From: Campylobacter magnus
GTDB lineage: Bacteria; Campylobacterota; Campylobacteria; Campylobacterales; Campylobacteraceae
Direction of reading: 5' to 3'
DNA: 64,000 bases
Assembly: GCF_028649595.1 (NCBI RefSeq)
Contig: NZ_JAQSLK010000001.1
Span: forward strand, 62,001-126,000
A model generated the notes under the pieces. It saw nothing but the letters and a program-made list of their open reading frames with translations. It ran no database searches and had not been told where the DNA came from. This document shows positions 43,700-53,712 of the stretch, one piece after another. How positions within the stretch are numbered: position 1 is the first letter of the stretch; the number at the start of each line of letters is the position of its first letter. Both the position numbers and the translations under genes were made by a program.

Positions 43700-44513
43700 A
43701 TGAAATTTTCTAAACTTTCTTTGTTTGTGGTAGGCGCTTTGCTTGCTACTTCACTCAGTGCTAAGGCTGATTTTAGTAAAGAAGTTAGCGAGTATAGAGC
43801 TTATGTCATCGCTGAGATTGACGAGCTGCTAGCTAAAACAACCGAGTTTGTGGATAAAATAAACGCAGGCGATGTAGAAAGCGCAAAGCGTCTATATGCT
43901 CTTTCTCGTATGCATTATGAACGCTCAGAGCCTATTGCTGAGAGCTTTGGCGAGCTTGATCCAAAAATCGATGCTCGCCTAGCAGACTTGCAAGAAGATG
44001 GCAAAAGCGAAAAAGACTGGAGTGGCTTTCATAAAATAGAAAAAAATCCTTTGGGAGAGCGGTAGCACAAAGGGCGCAGAAGCCACTGGCGCACAACTTC
44101 TAAATGATATAAAAGAGCTAAGAGCAAAAACTCTAACTGCTAAGGTGGATGCTGAGCTTATGCTAACTGGGGCTGTGGATTTGCTAAATGAAGTAAGCAC
44201 TAGCAAAATCACCGGCGAAGAAGATATATTTTCAAAAACTGACCTTTATGACTTTGCAGCAAATATAGAGGGTGCGCAAAAAATCTATGATATTCTAAAA
44301 CCACATTTGCTAAAAAAAGATAAAAATCTAGCTAAGGATATAGAAGCTCAGTTTAAAAATGTAAATGCGCTTTTAGCTAAGCAAAACTTCTCAAAAGACG
44401 GCTATGATTTTAAAGCTTATGATAAGCTTTCGCAAAATGAGATAAAAGAACTTGCTGAGGCTGTAAATAAACTTGGCGAACCATTATCAAAAATGGGTGT
44501 AATTTTAGACTAA
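43700..44513 (+). pseudogene. efeO: EfeO/EfeM-type periplasmic iron-binding protein, frameshifted
   Basis: Signal peptide (MKFSKLSLFVVGALLATSLSAKA) and an imelysin/M75 domain with the HxxE motif in SGFHKIEK. After 121 codons the frame ends (NPLGER stop at 44065). Reading on in another frame gives ILWESGSTKGAEATGAQLLN, then MLTGAVDLLNEVSTSKITGE, as expected for this family. One base too many in the A7 run 44040-44046 explains the break: with A6 the protein would be about 271 aa and intact. Start 43700 is preferred over 43697 for its distance from AAAGGA. It could be a sequencing error, phase variation, transcriptional slippage or decay. Confidence 0.85.
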
Positions 44514-44522
44514 GGTTAATTT

Positions 44523-45688
44523 ATGAACCAAAGAAGAAGTTTTTTTAAAAATACTCTTGGTTTAGTACTTGGTGCTAGCGCTGCGCTTAGTGGCGCTAGT
44601 GCTAATGAGCTAGCAAGTAGGATAAAGTCAAAGACTGCTAATAAATACGAATTTTACGGCACTCATCAGCAAGGCATCGCCACGCCAGCTCAAAAGTTTA
44701 TTTACTTTTTGGTGCTTGATTTACATGAAACAGAACCAAAAAAATAAGTGAAATCTTTAAGCTTTGGACAGCGCAAAGCGCAAATTTAACTGAGGGCAAA
44801 AATATAGAAAAATATAGCTCAAATGCTCTTTTGCCGCCTGTTGATACTGGCGAGGCTGACTCGCTAGAACACGCAAATCTAACGCTTACTTTTGGCGTGA
44901 GTGCTAGCTTTTTTGATAAGCTTGGGCTAAAAAATAAGCCTAGCAAGCTAGCAGATTTACCACATTTTCCACGTGATCAGCTAAAAGAGCAGTTTGTAGG
45001 CGGAGATATCTGTATCCAAGCCTGCGCTGATGATCCACAAGTAGCATTTCACGCTGCTAGAAATCTACTGCGAACAGCTCGCACAAGCCTAAGTCCAAAA
45101 TGGTCGCAAATGGGCTTTAATTCATTTATGGGTAGCGATACGCCACGCAATCTTTTTGCCTTTAAAGACGGCACTATAAATCCTAAAAAAACAGAGCTTG
45201 ATAAAGAAGTGTGGATAAAAGGCGGAGTTTTTGATAATGGCTCTTATCTTATAGCTAGAAAAGTCGTTATGCACCTTGAGACTTGGGATAGAACGCACTT
45301 AAAAGGACAAAATGAGACCTTTGGCAGGCAGAGAGCTAGCGGTGCGCCTTTTGGTAAAACTAGCGAGTTTGACGAGATCGAGCTAAGTGGAGATAATGCT
45401 GCGCCAGAGACTTCGCACGCATTTTTGGCAAAAAGTGCTGGGGCAAAAATCCTGCGCCGCTCATACAGCTACGCAAGCGGGGTAAATGAGCGTGGGGCTT
45501 TGGACGCTGGGCTTTTGTTTATTAGCTTTCAGCGTGATCCAGCGCAGTTTATTGCTATCCAAAGCGCACTTGGACTAAAAGATAGAATGAATGAATATAT
45601 CACAAACATCGGCTCTGGCGTGTTTGCCTGCTTTGGCGGGGTGAGCCGTGATAAAAATGATTATATAGGAAAAAGGCTTTTTAGCTAG
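44523..45688 (+). pseudogene. efeB: EfeB-type dye-decolourising haem peroxidase, frameshifted
   Basis: Starts with a twin-arginine signal (MNQRRSFFKNTLGLVLGASA) and YEFYGTHQQGIATPAQKFIYF typical of EfeB; the frame ends after 74 codons (ETEPKK stop, 44747). The other frame continues with ISEIFKLWTAQSANLTEGKN and then DTGEADSLEHANLTLTFGVS + ASFF, GWDRTHLKGQNETFGRQR-like haem pocket region and FISFQRDPAQFIAIQ. One missing base in the A7 run 44738-44744 (A8 needed) accounts for it. EfeB oxidises periplasmic ferrous iron or releases it from haem in EfeUOB systems. Stop TAG runs into a GGAATTTTAG repeat variant. Confidence 0.85.
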
Positions 45689-45900
45689 GGAATTTTAGAT
45701 TTTAAACTTGAATTCCTAGGAATTCTAGAATTCCGTGGAATTCCCTAGAAATTCCGTGGAATTCTAAATTCAAAATTTTAGGGAATTTTAGATTTTAAAC
45801 TTGAATTCGCAAAGAGAATTCCCAAATCTAGAATTCCCAAATCTAGAATTCCCAAAGAGAATTCCTACAATCTAGAATTCCTAGGAATTCTAGATTTAAA
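45689..45900. repeat. Repeat array between efeB and efeU with 28-bp duplication
   Basis: About a dozen palindromic motif variants (GGAATTCTAGAATTCC, GTGGAATTCC, CCCAAATCTAGAATT). A 28-bp segment beginning GGGAATTTTAGATTTTAAAC is present identically at 45688-45715 and 45781-45808. CCCAAATCTAGAATT is repeated in tandem at about 45820-45850. Confidence 0.88.
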
Positions 45901-45914
45901 ATTTAGGATATAAA

Positions 45915-47603
45915 ATGAAAAAATACATTTTGGTTTTGCTTTTAATCTGCGCTAGTGTTTTTGGGCAGCAGCTTTCATTAAGCAGTTTTTTTGTGCGTAT
46001 TTCTGATAGCCTCGATTGTGCTAAGGCTAATGATTTTAGCTGCGTCCGTGTCCAGCTTAGTGCTTTTGAGCTTAGCTTTAATGCCTTAGAGCAAAGCAGC
46101 TCGCCAGCAGCCAGGGGCGTAAAAATGGCTCTAAACACGGCAAAAAAAGAGCTAAGCAGCGCTAGTTTAGAGGCACTTTCAATTGCGCTAGTTGCTTTTG
46201 AAAAAGAGCAAAATCCTATTAATTATCAAGCTTTGATTAAAAACTTTGAAAAAAAGGTAATGCCTGCTTTTAGAGCCTTTGAGGCAGCTACGCCAAATGG
46301 CGAGCTAGGCGAGCTAGGGCTAGTGTATAAAAAGCTCTACGATGCTTGGCAGCGAAATGAACGCGTTGTAGGCGATCTAAGCTCAGCTCACTATGGCAAA
46401 ATAGAAACTGCGATGGCGATGTATAGACTAGCCATGCTAAATGAGCCTATGGATAGGGCTGCGATGAGTGAGCAAGCAGGGCTAATAAAAGGCTATTTGG
46501 CTGAGTTTTTAGCAGGCAAATACCAAAATGCAAGCAGCGAAAATGGCGGCGCAAGCGGGCTTTTAGCAGGACTTGCGGGGCTAAAAACCGCACTTGATAA
46601 CATAGGCAAGGATGATAAAAAGGCTAAGGCTGAGATTCTTTCTTTTATCACGGCGTGGCCTGCTTTTGAGGGCGAAATTCGCACAAGAGATGCTGGGCTT
46701 TATAATAGAATTGAAAGCGATTTGCCTAGCATAGCAGCAAATCTAAGTGCTAACAAAGCTAACTTAGAGGACATTATTTTGGGCATAGAAGCACTTAATT
46801 TAAACGCTGGATATAATGCCATTGATGTAGCACTAGTGCTAATTAGAGAGGGCTTAGAGGCACTTTTAATCATAATTGCACTTTTTGCGGCTTTAAAAAC
46901 TAGCACAAAAGCTAAGGTTGCAATTAGCTTGGGCTCTGGGCTTGGAGTAGTGCTTAGCGTAGCTACTGCCGTGCTTTTAGCCACATTATTGCCACTTGAT
47001 AATGCAGATGTTGATAGAGAGATTTTAGAAGGCTTTGTAGGCATTGTGGCTGTGGGTGTGATGGTCTTTATCATCGCTTGGCTACATAGCAAATCTAGCG
47101 CGAAGGCTTGGGAGCAATTTGTGAAAAATCAAGCAAAAATCCTAGCTGGCGGTAGCGTGCTTTGCCTTGGTGGGCTTGCCTTTTTGGCTGTGTTTAGAGA
47201 GGGGGCTGAGACGATTTTGTTCTACGCTGCAATGCTGCCAAAGACTGAGATAACGCACTTTGGCGGTGGTTTGGTGCTTGGCGTTATAGTGCTAGCAATT
47301 TTTGCTTATTTTATGGATTATATCACCAAAAAAATCCCTATGCGACATATTTTTAGAGTGATGAGTTTGCTACTTTATGCGCTAGGATTTAAGATTTTGG
47401 GCATGAGCGTTCATGGACTTGAGCTTACTGGTGTGACTACTAGCACGATTATTTCAGCTTTACCTAGCATTTCATTTATCGGCTTTTATAACAGCATAGA
47501 GAGTATTAGCGCGCAAGTTATTTATATCTTAGCGGTTTTAGCACTTTTTGCCTTTTCTAGCTTAAAAGAGCAAAAAAGCACGCTAAGAGTAGCTAGGGCG
47601 TAA
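45915..47603 (+). CDS. efeU: EfeU/Ftr1-family ferrous iron permease with periplasmic domain
   Basis: 562 aa. Signal peptide (about 1-18), a helical periplasmic domain (about 20-295) and a C-terminal Ftr1 membrane domain with two iron-binding REXXE motifs: LIREGLEALLII (about 313) and VFREGAETILF (about 427). Seven or so membrane helices. Imports iron oxidised or delivered by EfeB/EfeO in low-iron or acidic conditions. Unlike its two upstream partners it is intact. The Cys/haem motifs of the FetM/P19 type are not seen, so I favour Efe. Confidence 0.88.
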   Translation: MKKYILVLLLICASVFGQQLSLSSFFVRISDSLDCAKANDFSCVRVQLSAFELSFNALEQSSSPAARGVKMALNTAKKELSSASLEALSIALVAFEKEQNPINYQALIKNFEKKVMPAFRAFEAATPNGELGELGLVYKKLYDAWQRNERVVGDLSSAHYGKIETAMAMYRLAMLNEPMDRAAMSEQAGLIKGYLAEFLAGKYQNASSENGGASGLLAGLAGLKTALDNIGKDDKKAKAEILSFITAWPAFEGEIRTRDAGLYNRIESDLPSIAANLSANKANLEDIILGIEALNLNAGYNAIDVALVLIREGLEALLIIIALFAALKTSTKAKVAISLGSGLGVVLSVATAVLLATLLPLDNADVDREILEGFVGIVAVGVMVFIIAWLHSKSSAKAWEQFVKNQAKILAGGSVLCLGGLAFLAVFREGAETILFYAAMLPKTEITHFGGGLVLGVIVLAIFAYFMDYITKKIPMRHIFRVMSLLLYALGFKILGMSVHGLELTGVTTSTIISALPSISFIGFYNSIESISAQVIYILAVLALFAFSSLKEQKSTLRVARA

Positions 47604-47609
47604 AACTCT

Positions 47610-47651
47610 GCTAGGGAATTCTAGAATTCCCTAGCGTTTTACTATTTTTTT
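47610..47651 (+). terminator. Terminator built from the palindromic repeat
   Basis: A 26-bp perfect palindrome (47610-47635; half GCTAGGGAATTCT), flanked by AAAAC before and GTTTT after, is followed by ACTATTTTTTT. It lies 7 nt after the efeU stop and has all features of a rho-independent terminator, showing the dispersed motif serving as a 3' hairpin. Confidence 0.75.
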
Positions 47652-47736
47652 AATAAAAAAACCAAAATTTGGTAAATTCGTAACAATTAAAACTTAAAAT
47701 TTATCTTTACTTACTCAATCAAGGCAAAATTTGTGT

Positions 47737-47742
47737 TATAAT
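47737..47742 (+). promoter_or_regulatory. ilvB promoter -10 box
   Basis: TATAAT within TTTGTGTTATAATTTTGCG, 29 nt before the ilvB ATG. Short leader, so no room for a leader-peptide attenuator of the enteric type. Confidence 0.6.
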
Positions 47743-47771
47743 TTTGCGATATTTTTTATGAGGCAAAAATA

Positions 47772-49463
47772 ATGAAAAAGTTAAACGGCTCACAAATGAT
47801 AAGCGAAGCACTTCACGCTGAGGGCGTAGAGGTAGTATTTGGCTATCCAGGCGGTGCAGCGTTAAATATCTATGATGAAACATATAAGCAAGATTATTTT
47901 ACTCACATTCTAGCTCGCCACGAACAAGGTGCTGTTCACGCAGCTGATGGCTACGCTAGGGCTTCTGGCAAGGTTGGAGTTGCTTTTGTAACCAGCGGTC
48001 CAGGCTTTACAAACGCTGTTACAGCAATAGCTACTGCGTATTGCGATAGCGTGCCTTTGGTGCTAATAAGCGGTCAGGTAGCTTTGCCACTTGTTGGTTC
48101 TGATGCTTTTCAAGAAATAGATGCGGTGGGAATCTCTCGCCCTTGTACTAAGCATAACTTTTTGGTAAAAAGCATAGATGAATTGCCAAAAATCCTAAAA
48201 CAAGCCTTTTATATAGCTCGCTCAGGTCGCCCAGGCCCAGTTCATGTAGATATCCCAAAGGACATCACAGCAGCAGTTGGTGAGTTTATATATCCAGAAG
48301 ATATTTATATGCAAACCTACAAACCAACTCTAAAAGGTCATCCATATCAAATAAAAAAAGCTTGTGAGGCTATAAAAGAGGCAAAAAGACCGATTGCTTA
48401 CATAGGCGGTGGAGCTATTAGTTCTGGTGCTAGCGAACTTGTTAGGGAATTTGTAGAAAAAACCGGCATGCCAGTAGTGCAAACTCTAATGGCACTTGGC
48501 GTAGTAGATGCTAATGATGAAAGAAACCTTGGAATGGTAGGTATGCACGGCAGCTACGCAGCAAATATGGCTTTAAGCGAGGCTGATTTAATAATCGCAC
48601 TTGGCGCAAGATTTGATGATAGAGTTACTGGAAATGTAAAAGAGTTTGCCAAATCAGCAAAGATAATTCACATAGACATAGATCCAGCAAGCATAGATAA
48701 AATCATACACTCAGACTATCCTATCGTTGGCGATCTAGCTAGCGTGCTAGAACAAGTGCTAGAAAAGCTCTCTTGCGATAAAGAAGCTCTAAAGCCTTGG
48801 CTAGAGCAAATAAAAGTATACAACAACCTTCATCCACTAAGCTACAAAGATAGCAAAGATGGCGAGGCTCTAAAGCCTCAGTGGGTAATACAAGAACTTA
48901 GCAATACTCTGCCAAAAGATGCTATAATAGCAACCGATGTTGGTCAACATCAAATGTGGACAGCGCAGTTTTTTAAGTTTTGCCGTCCTAGAGCCTTGCT
49001 TACATCAGGTGGACTTGGTACTATGGGCTTTGGCTTGCCAGCTGCTATGGGAGCTGCCTGGGCTGTAGATGATAAAAAAACCCCAGTTGTCGCAATCAGT
49101 GGTGATGGCGGTGTGCTAATGAATATCCAAGAGCTAATGACACTAAGCGAACATGGCAAAAGAGTGATAAATATCGTGCTAAATAATAACTTTTTAGGTA
49201 TGGTGCGTCAGTGGCAAAGTCTATTTTATGACAGTAGGCTCTCAAGCGTAGATCTAGTAAAACAACCTGATTTTGTAATGCTAGCAAAGGCTTTTGGGCT
49301 AGAAGGATATAGCGTGAGCGATAAAGTAGGCTTTAAAAGCGCGCTTGAAGCTGCACTAAAAAGCGATAAAAGCTGCGTGATAGAAGTAAAAATCGAGCGT
49401 TTTGAAAATGTCCTTCCTATGGTAGCACCTGGTGCTGCTATATATAATATGGTTTTGGAGTAG
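47772..49463 (+). CDS. ilvB: Acetolactate synthase large subunit IlvB/IlvI
   Basis: Thiamine-diphosphate enzyme making acetolactate (valine, leucine) or acetohydroxybutyrate (isoleucine). 563 aa, three TPP-enzyme domains: EVVFGYPGGAALNIYDE and HEQGAVHAADGYARASGKVG (N domain with catalytic Glu), LGARFDDRVTGNVKEFA (central) and GLGTMGFGLPAAMGA plus GDGGVLMNIQELMT ... NNNFLGMVRQW (TPP/Mg site). Followed after 3 nt by ilvH. Confidence 0.95.
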   Translation: MKKLNGSQMISEALHAEGVEVVFGYPGGAALNIYDETYKQDYFTHILARHEQGAVHAADGYARASGKVGVAFVTSGPGFTNAVTAIATAYCDSVPLVLISGQVALPLVGSDAFQEIDAVGISRPCTKHNFLVKSIDELPKILKQAFYIARSGRPGPVHVDIPKDITAAVGEFIYPEDIYMQTYKPTLKGHPYQIKKACEAIKEAKRPIAYIGGGAISSGASELVREFVEKTGMPVVQTLMALGVVDANDERNLGMVGMHGSYAANMALSEADLIIALGARFDDRVTGNVKEFAKSAKIIHIDIDPASIDKIIHSDYPIVGDLASVLEQVLEKLSCDKEALKPWLEQIKVYNNLHPLSYKDSKDGEALKPQWVIQELSNTLPKDAIIATDVGQHQMWTAQFFKFCRPRALLTSGGLGTMGFGLPAAMGAAWAVDDKKTPVVAISGDGGVLMNIQELMTLSEHGKRVINIVLNNNFLGMVRQWQSLFYDSRLSSVDLVKQPDFVMLAKAFGLEGYSVSDKVGFKSALEAALKSDKSCVIEVKIERFENVLPMVAPGAAIYNMVLE

Positions 49464-49466
49464 GTT

Positions 49467-49928
49467 ATGCGTAGAGTAATTTCAGTAATCGTGCTAAACG
49501 AACACGGCGTGCTTTCACGCATTGTAGGGCTTTTTAGTGGTCGTGGATATAATATAGAAAGCCTTACTGTTGCCCCAGTGCCAAATAGCGAGTTTTCACG
49601 CATAAATATAGTTACAATCGGCGATGAGCATACAATCGAGCAAATTATCAAGCAACTTCACAAGCTCATTTCTACTTATAAAGTAATAGATAGCGGAGAG
49701 TTTGTAGAGCGTGAAATGGTGCTATTAAAAATCTCTTTAAATGAGGATTTCTCAGGGCTTGATGCGGTGCTAAAAAGCGCAAATGGCACAGTAACTAGCT
49801 CAAATGAGGATTATATAATAGTAATGGCATGTGATAAGGCTGATCGCATAGAAAACTTTATAAAGGTAATGAAAAAATACAACCCTTCTCAAATCGTGCG
49901 CTCAGGGTCAGTGATGATGGAGTTGTGA
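49467..49928 (+). CDS. ilvH: Acetolactate synthase small (regulatory) subunit
   Basis: 153-aa ACT-domain protein that activates the large subunit and confers valine feedback inhibition. The ACT domain is clear ([20 protein letters not shown] + [11 protein letters not shown]) and a second C-terminal ALS-SS domain follows. Sits directly after ilvB, and its stop overlaps the lpxD start (TGATG). Confidence 0.95.
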   Translation: MRRVISVIVLNEHGVLSRIVGLFSGRGYNIESLTVAPVPNSEFSRINIVTIGDEHTIEQIIKQLHKLISTYKVIDSGEFVEREMVLLKISLNEDFSGLDAVLKSANGTVTSSNEDYIIVMACDKADRIENFIKVMKKYNPSQIVRSGSVMMEL

Positions 49929-50884
49929 TGCTTTTAAGTAGTATATATAAAATTTTAGGACAAAACCAACCAGCTGGATATGAACTAGACATCTCAGGCC
50001 TAAACTCACTAAAAAAAGCAGGTGCTCATGAACTCTCATACTGTGATGGCGAGGCAAATGTTAAGGACTTGGAGGGCTCAAATGCTGGGGCTATTTTGGT
50101 GCGCCAAGAACATGCTAATTTAGTAAAAAACCACGCTATAATTAGCAAAAATCCGCATTTAGATTTTGCTAATATTTCAGCGTTTTTTGCTAAACCGCTT
50201 TTTGAGGATAAGCATCCAGCCCAAATAGCTAGTAGCGCAAAGGTCATGGAAAATGTCCACATAGGCTCAGGTGTGATGATAGGTGAAAATGTCATCATCA
50301 TGCCAGGCTGCTACATCGGCGATAATGTCTATATCGGCCGTGGCACACTAATTCATCCAAATGTAGTTATATATAATAATAGTAAAATCGGCGAGAGCTG
50401 CATCATAAACGCAAATGCAGTAATCGGCTCAGATGGCTTTGGCTACGCTCACACCCCAGATGGCAAACATGTAAAAATCCACCACAACGGCAATGTAGTA
50501 ATCGGCAACCATGTAGAAATCGGAGCTTGTACTACTATTGATCGTGGAGTTTTTGATAGCACCGTTATAGCAGATCATTGTAAAATCGATAATCTAGTCC
50601 AAATCGGCCACAACTGCGAGCTTGGCTTTGGTACGATTTTGGTATCACAAGTAGGGCTTTCTGGCTCGTCAATTCTAGGGCGAAATGTAGTAATGGGCGG
50701 TCAAGCAGGCACCAAAGGGCACATTCGCATAGGTGATTTTGTCCAGTGTGCTGCTAGAACCGGAGTTAGCAAGGATCTGCCAGATAATAGTGGCGAGTAT
50801 GCAGGTCATCCTATAATGCCGCTAAAAGAGTGGTTTAAGCTCCAAGCCAAGATTATAAGGTTTTTTAAAAAAGAAAGCAAGTAG
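49928..50884 (+). CDS. lpxD: UDP-3-O-(3-hydroxyacyl)glucosamine N-acyltransferase LpxD
   Basis: Third step of lipid A synthesis: N-acylation of UDP-3-O-acyl-glucosamine. About 318 aa. N-terminal uridine-binding domain, then a left-handed beta-helix of hexapeptide repeats ([36 protein letters not shown]) with the catalytic His in QIGHNCELG, and a C-terminal helix. ATG at 49928 has GGAG 5 nt upstream; a GTG one codon earlier is unlikely. Coupled to ilvH. Confidence 0.94.
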   Translation: MLLSSIYKILGQNQPAGYELDISGLNSLKKAGAHELSYCDGEANVKDLEGSNAGAILVRQEHANLVKNHAIISKNPHLDFANISAFFAKPLFEDKHPAQIASSAKVMENVHIGSGVMIGENVIIMPGCYIGDNVYIGRGTLIHPNVVIYNNSKIGESCIINANAVIGSDGFGYAHTPDGKHVKIHHNGNVVIGNHVEIGACTTIDRGVFDSTVIADHCKIDNLVQIGHNCELGFGTILVSQVGLSGSSILGRNVVMGGQAGTKGHIRIGDFVQCAARTGVSKDLPDNSGEYAGHPIMPLKEWFKLQAKIIRFFKKESK

Positions 50885-51000
50885 GCTTTATGGAATTCTA
50901 GATATTTTATTCTAGAATTCCTTAGAAAAATGAGTTTAAATCTAGAATTCCCTATCTAGAATTCCTTGTAATTTCTAGGAATTCTAGATTTGAACTTAAA
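50885..51000. repeat. Palindromic motifs between lpxD and acnB
   Basis: GGAATTCTAGATATTTTATTCTAGAATTCC (inverted pair, 50891-50921), TCTAGAATTCC at about 50941 and 50956, and AGGAATTCTAGATTT at about 50976. The first pair would fold as a hairpin after lpxD. Confidence 0.8.
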
Positions 51001-51021
51001 CTTAAATTTAAAGGAGAAAAT

Positions 51022-53574
51022 ATGAGTTTTTTTGACTCTTACAATGCACATGTTGCCGAGCGCGCTACTTTGGGTATCCCGCCACTAGCTCTAAATAAAG
51101 AGCAAGTTAGAGAAGTTTGCGAGCTTCTTAAAAAAAGCCCAAGCAAAGAACTAGTTGATTTACTAGCAAACCGTGTAAATCCAGGCGTAGATGAGGGCGC
51201 AAAGGTTAAGGCTGAGTTTTTAAATGAAATCATCAACCACGACCTAAAATGCGAGCTAATCAGTAAGATTGACGCTGTAAAAATGCTAGAGCCTATGCTA
51301 GGTGGATATAGCGTGATCGTGCTAGTTGCTAGTCTAAAAAGCAGCGATGAGAGCGTAGCAAAAGCAGCTGCTGATGTGCTAAAAAATACTATTTTTGTTC
51401 ATGATTATTTTAACGATGTAGCTCGCCTTGCAAAAGAGGGCAACGCAAACGCTAAAAGCGTAATCGAGAGCTGGGCAAATGCTGAGTGGTTTAAAGCAAG
51501 AGCTGATATACCTGAAAAAATCGAAGGCATAGTTTTCAAAGTGCCAGGCGAGACAAACACAGATGATCTAAGCCCAGCAGGCGATGCTTTTACTCGCTCA
51601 GATATCCCACTACACGCAAACGCAATGCTTGGCAAACGCCAACCAGGTAGCCTAGAGAAAATCGCTGAGCTTAAAAAAAACGGCCGTGAAGTAATCTATG
51701 TAGGCGATGTGGTAGGAACTGGTTCTAGCCGTAAATCAGCTACAAACTCTATTCAATGGCATATCGGCCGTGAAATCCCAGGAATTCCAAACAAAAAAAC
51801 AGGTGGTGTGATCCTTGGTAGCATCATCGCTCCAATTTTCTTTAACACAAATGAAGATAGTGGTGCGCTGCCTATTATCGTTGATGTTGATGGACTTGAG
51901 ATGGGTGATGAGATCACTATTTATCCACTAAAAGGCGAGATTCACAAAAACGGAAGTTGTGTAAAAACATTTAAATTAGAGCCAAATACTCTAAAAGATG
52001 AAGTAAAAGCAGGTGGTAGAATTCCTCTAATCATCGCTAGAAGCCTATGTAATAAAGCAAGAGCTGAGCTTGGGCTAGGTGCTGAGGATATCTTTATCAA
52101 ACCAGAAGAGCCAAAAAACATTGATAATAGCGCAGGCTACACACTAGCGCAAAAAATGGTAGGCCGCGCATGTGGGCTTGATGGTGTTCGCCCTGGTATG
52201 TATGTAGAGCCAATTACTTCAACCGTGGGCTCACAAGATACTACTGGACCTATGACAAGAGATGAGATTAAAGAGCTTGCTAGCCTTGGCTTTAGCGCAG
52301 ATTTCGTGCTACAAAGCTTCTGTCACACAGCAGCATATCCAAAACCAAGCGACGCACTAACTCACAAAACCTTGCCTGATTTCATGACAAGCCGTGGTGG
52401 TGTGGCACTTCGCCCAGGCGATGGTGTTATCCACAGCTGGCTAAATCGTATGGTACTACCTGATACAGTAGGAACTGGCGGTGACTCACATACACGCTTC
52501 CCGATAGGCATTAGCTTCCCAGCTGGTTCTGGTCTAGTAGCCTTTGCTGCAGTTCTAGGCTCTATGCCACTAAATATGCCTGAGAGCGTGCTAGTTAGAT
52601 TTAGTGGAAAAATGCAACCAGGTATCACTCTAAGAGACCTTGTAAATGCTATCCCATACTACGCTATCAAAAAAGGCCTACTAACAGTAGAGAAAAAAGG
52701 TAAAATCAATGTATTTGCTGGCAAAGTGCTTGAAATCGAGGGCTTGCCTGATCTAAAAGTAGAACAAGCATTTGAGCTAAGCGATGCCTCAGCTGAGCGT
52801 TCAGCAGCGGCTTGTGTTATTGCGCTAAATAAAGAGCCAGTAATCGAATATCTAAAAAGCAATATCGCACTAATCGATGCTATGGTAGCTGATGGATATG
52901 AGGATAAAGAGACTTTACTTCGCCGCAAAGGCAAAATGGAGGAGTGGCTAGCAAAACCAGAGCTTATGAAAGCTGATAGCAATGCTAAATACCACACTGT
53001 AATTGAAATCAATATGGATGAGATCACTGAGCCAATTTTAGCTTGTCCAAACGACCCAGATGATGTGGCAACTCTAAGTGAAATTCTAAATGATCCAAAA
53101 CGCCCTAAAAATATAGATGAAGTTTTCGTAGGTAGCTGTATGACAAATATCGGCCACTACCGCGCTCTTGGTGCTGTGCTAAATGGAGAAGGGCAAGTGC
53201 CTGCTCGCCTTTGGGTAGCACCTCCAACTCGCATGGATGAAGCTCAACTAAAAGCTGAAGGCGTGTATTCACAATTTGGCGCAGCAGGCGCTAGAATGGA
53301 GCTTCCAGGCTGCTCACTATGTATGGGTAACCAAGCAAGGGTGCGTGATAATGCTGTTGTGTTCTCAACTTCAACTCGCAACTTTGATAACCGCATGGGT
53401 ATGGGAGCAAAAGTTTACCTTGGCTCAGCTGAGCTAGCAGCAGTTTGTGCTATGCTAGGACGCTTGCCAAGTAAAGAAGAGTATCTAAAAATCGTGCCAG
53501 AAAAACTAGCTGGTAAAGAAAGCGATATTTACAAATACCTAAATTTCAATTTGATCGATAACTTCAAATTGTAA
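51022..53574 (+). CDS. acnB: Bifunctional aconitate hydratase 2 AcnB
   Basis: Citrate-isocitrate isomerisation in the citric acid cycle (and 2-methylisocitrate in some species). 850 aa with AcnB domain order: HEAT-like domain, swivel domain, then the [4Fe-4S] catalytic domain. Visible are [59 protein letters not shown] and cluster cysteines in VGSCMTNIG and [13 protein letters not shown]. Strong AAGGAG before the ATG. Confidence 0.95.
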   Translation: MSFFDSYNAHVAERATLGIPPLALNKEQVREVCELLKKSPSKELVDLLANRVNPGVDEGAKVKAEFLNEIINHDLKCELISKIDAVKMLEPMLGGYSVIVLVASLKSSDESVAKAAADVLKNTIFVHDYFNDVARLAKEGNANAKSVIESWANAEWFKARADIPEKIEGIVFKVPGETNTDDLSPAGDAFTRSDIPLHANAMLGKRQPGSLEKIAELKKNGREVIYVGDVVGTGSSRKSATNSIQWHIGREIPGIPNKKTGGVILGSIIAPIFFNTNEDSGALPIIVDVDGLEMGDEITIYPLKGEIHKNGSCVKTFKLEPNTLKDEVKAGGRIPLIIARSLCNKARAELGLGAEDIFIKPEEPKNIDNSAGYTLAQKMVGRACGLDGVRPGMYVEPITSTVGSQDTTGPMTRDEIKELASLGFSADFVLQSFCHTAAYPKPSDALTHKTLPDFMTSRGGVALRPGDGVIHSWLNRMVLPDTVGTGGDSHTRFPIGISFPAGSGLVAFAAVLGSMPLNMPESVLVRFSGKMQPGITLRDLVNAIPYYAIKKGLLTVEKKGKINVFAGKVLEIEGLPDLKVEQAFELSDASAERSAAACVIALNKEPVIEYLKSNIALIDAMVADGYEDKETLLRRKGKMEEWLAKPELMKADSNAKYHTVIEINMDEITEPILACPNDPDDVATLSEILNDPKRPKNIDEVFVGSCMTNIGHYRALGAVLNGEGQVPARLWVAPPTRMDEAQLKAEGVYSQFGAAGARMELPGCSLCMGNQARVRDNAVVFSTSTRNFDNRMGMGAKVYLGSAELAAVCAMLGRLPSKEEYLKIVPEKLAGKESDIYKYLNFNLIDNFKL

Positions 53575-53676
53575 TTATTACTTTTTTATAAAGGAATTCT
53601 AGAATTCTTACTTAGGAATTCTAGAATTCCTAAACACTCTCAAAGCATTTTACAGCAAACTTTAAAAAAATTTCGG
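53575..53676. repeat. Palindromes between acnB and rpoD
   Basis: AAGGAATTCTAGAATTCTTA and TTAGGAATTCTAGAATTCCTAA (53591-53632) precede the rpoD promoter. The first may terminate acnB. Confidence 0.75.
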
Positions 53677-53682
53677 TATAAT
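53677..53682 (+). promoter_or_regulatory. rpoD promoter -10 box
   Basis: GGTATAATACG with a T/A-rich upstream region (TTTAAAAAAATTTC). 30 nt before the rpoD ATG; ribosome-binding site AAAGGAG. Confidence 0.6.
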
Positions 53683-53712
53683 ACGCTCTTTTTTATTCGC
53701 AAAGGAGCAAAA

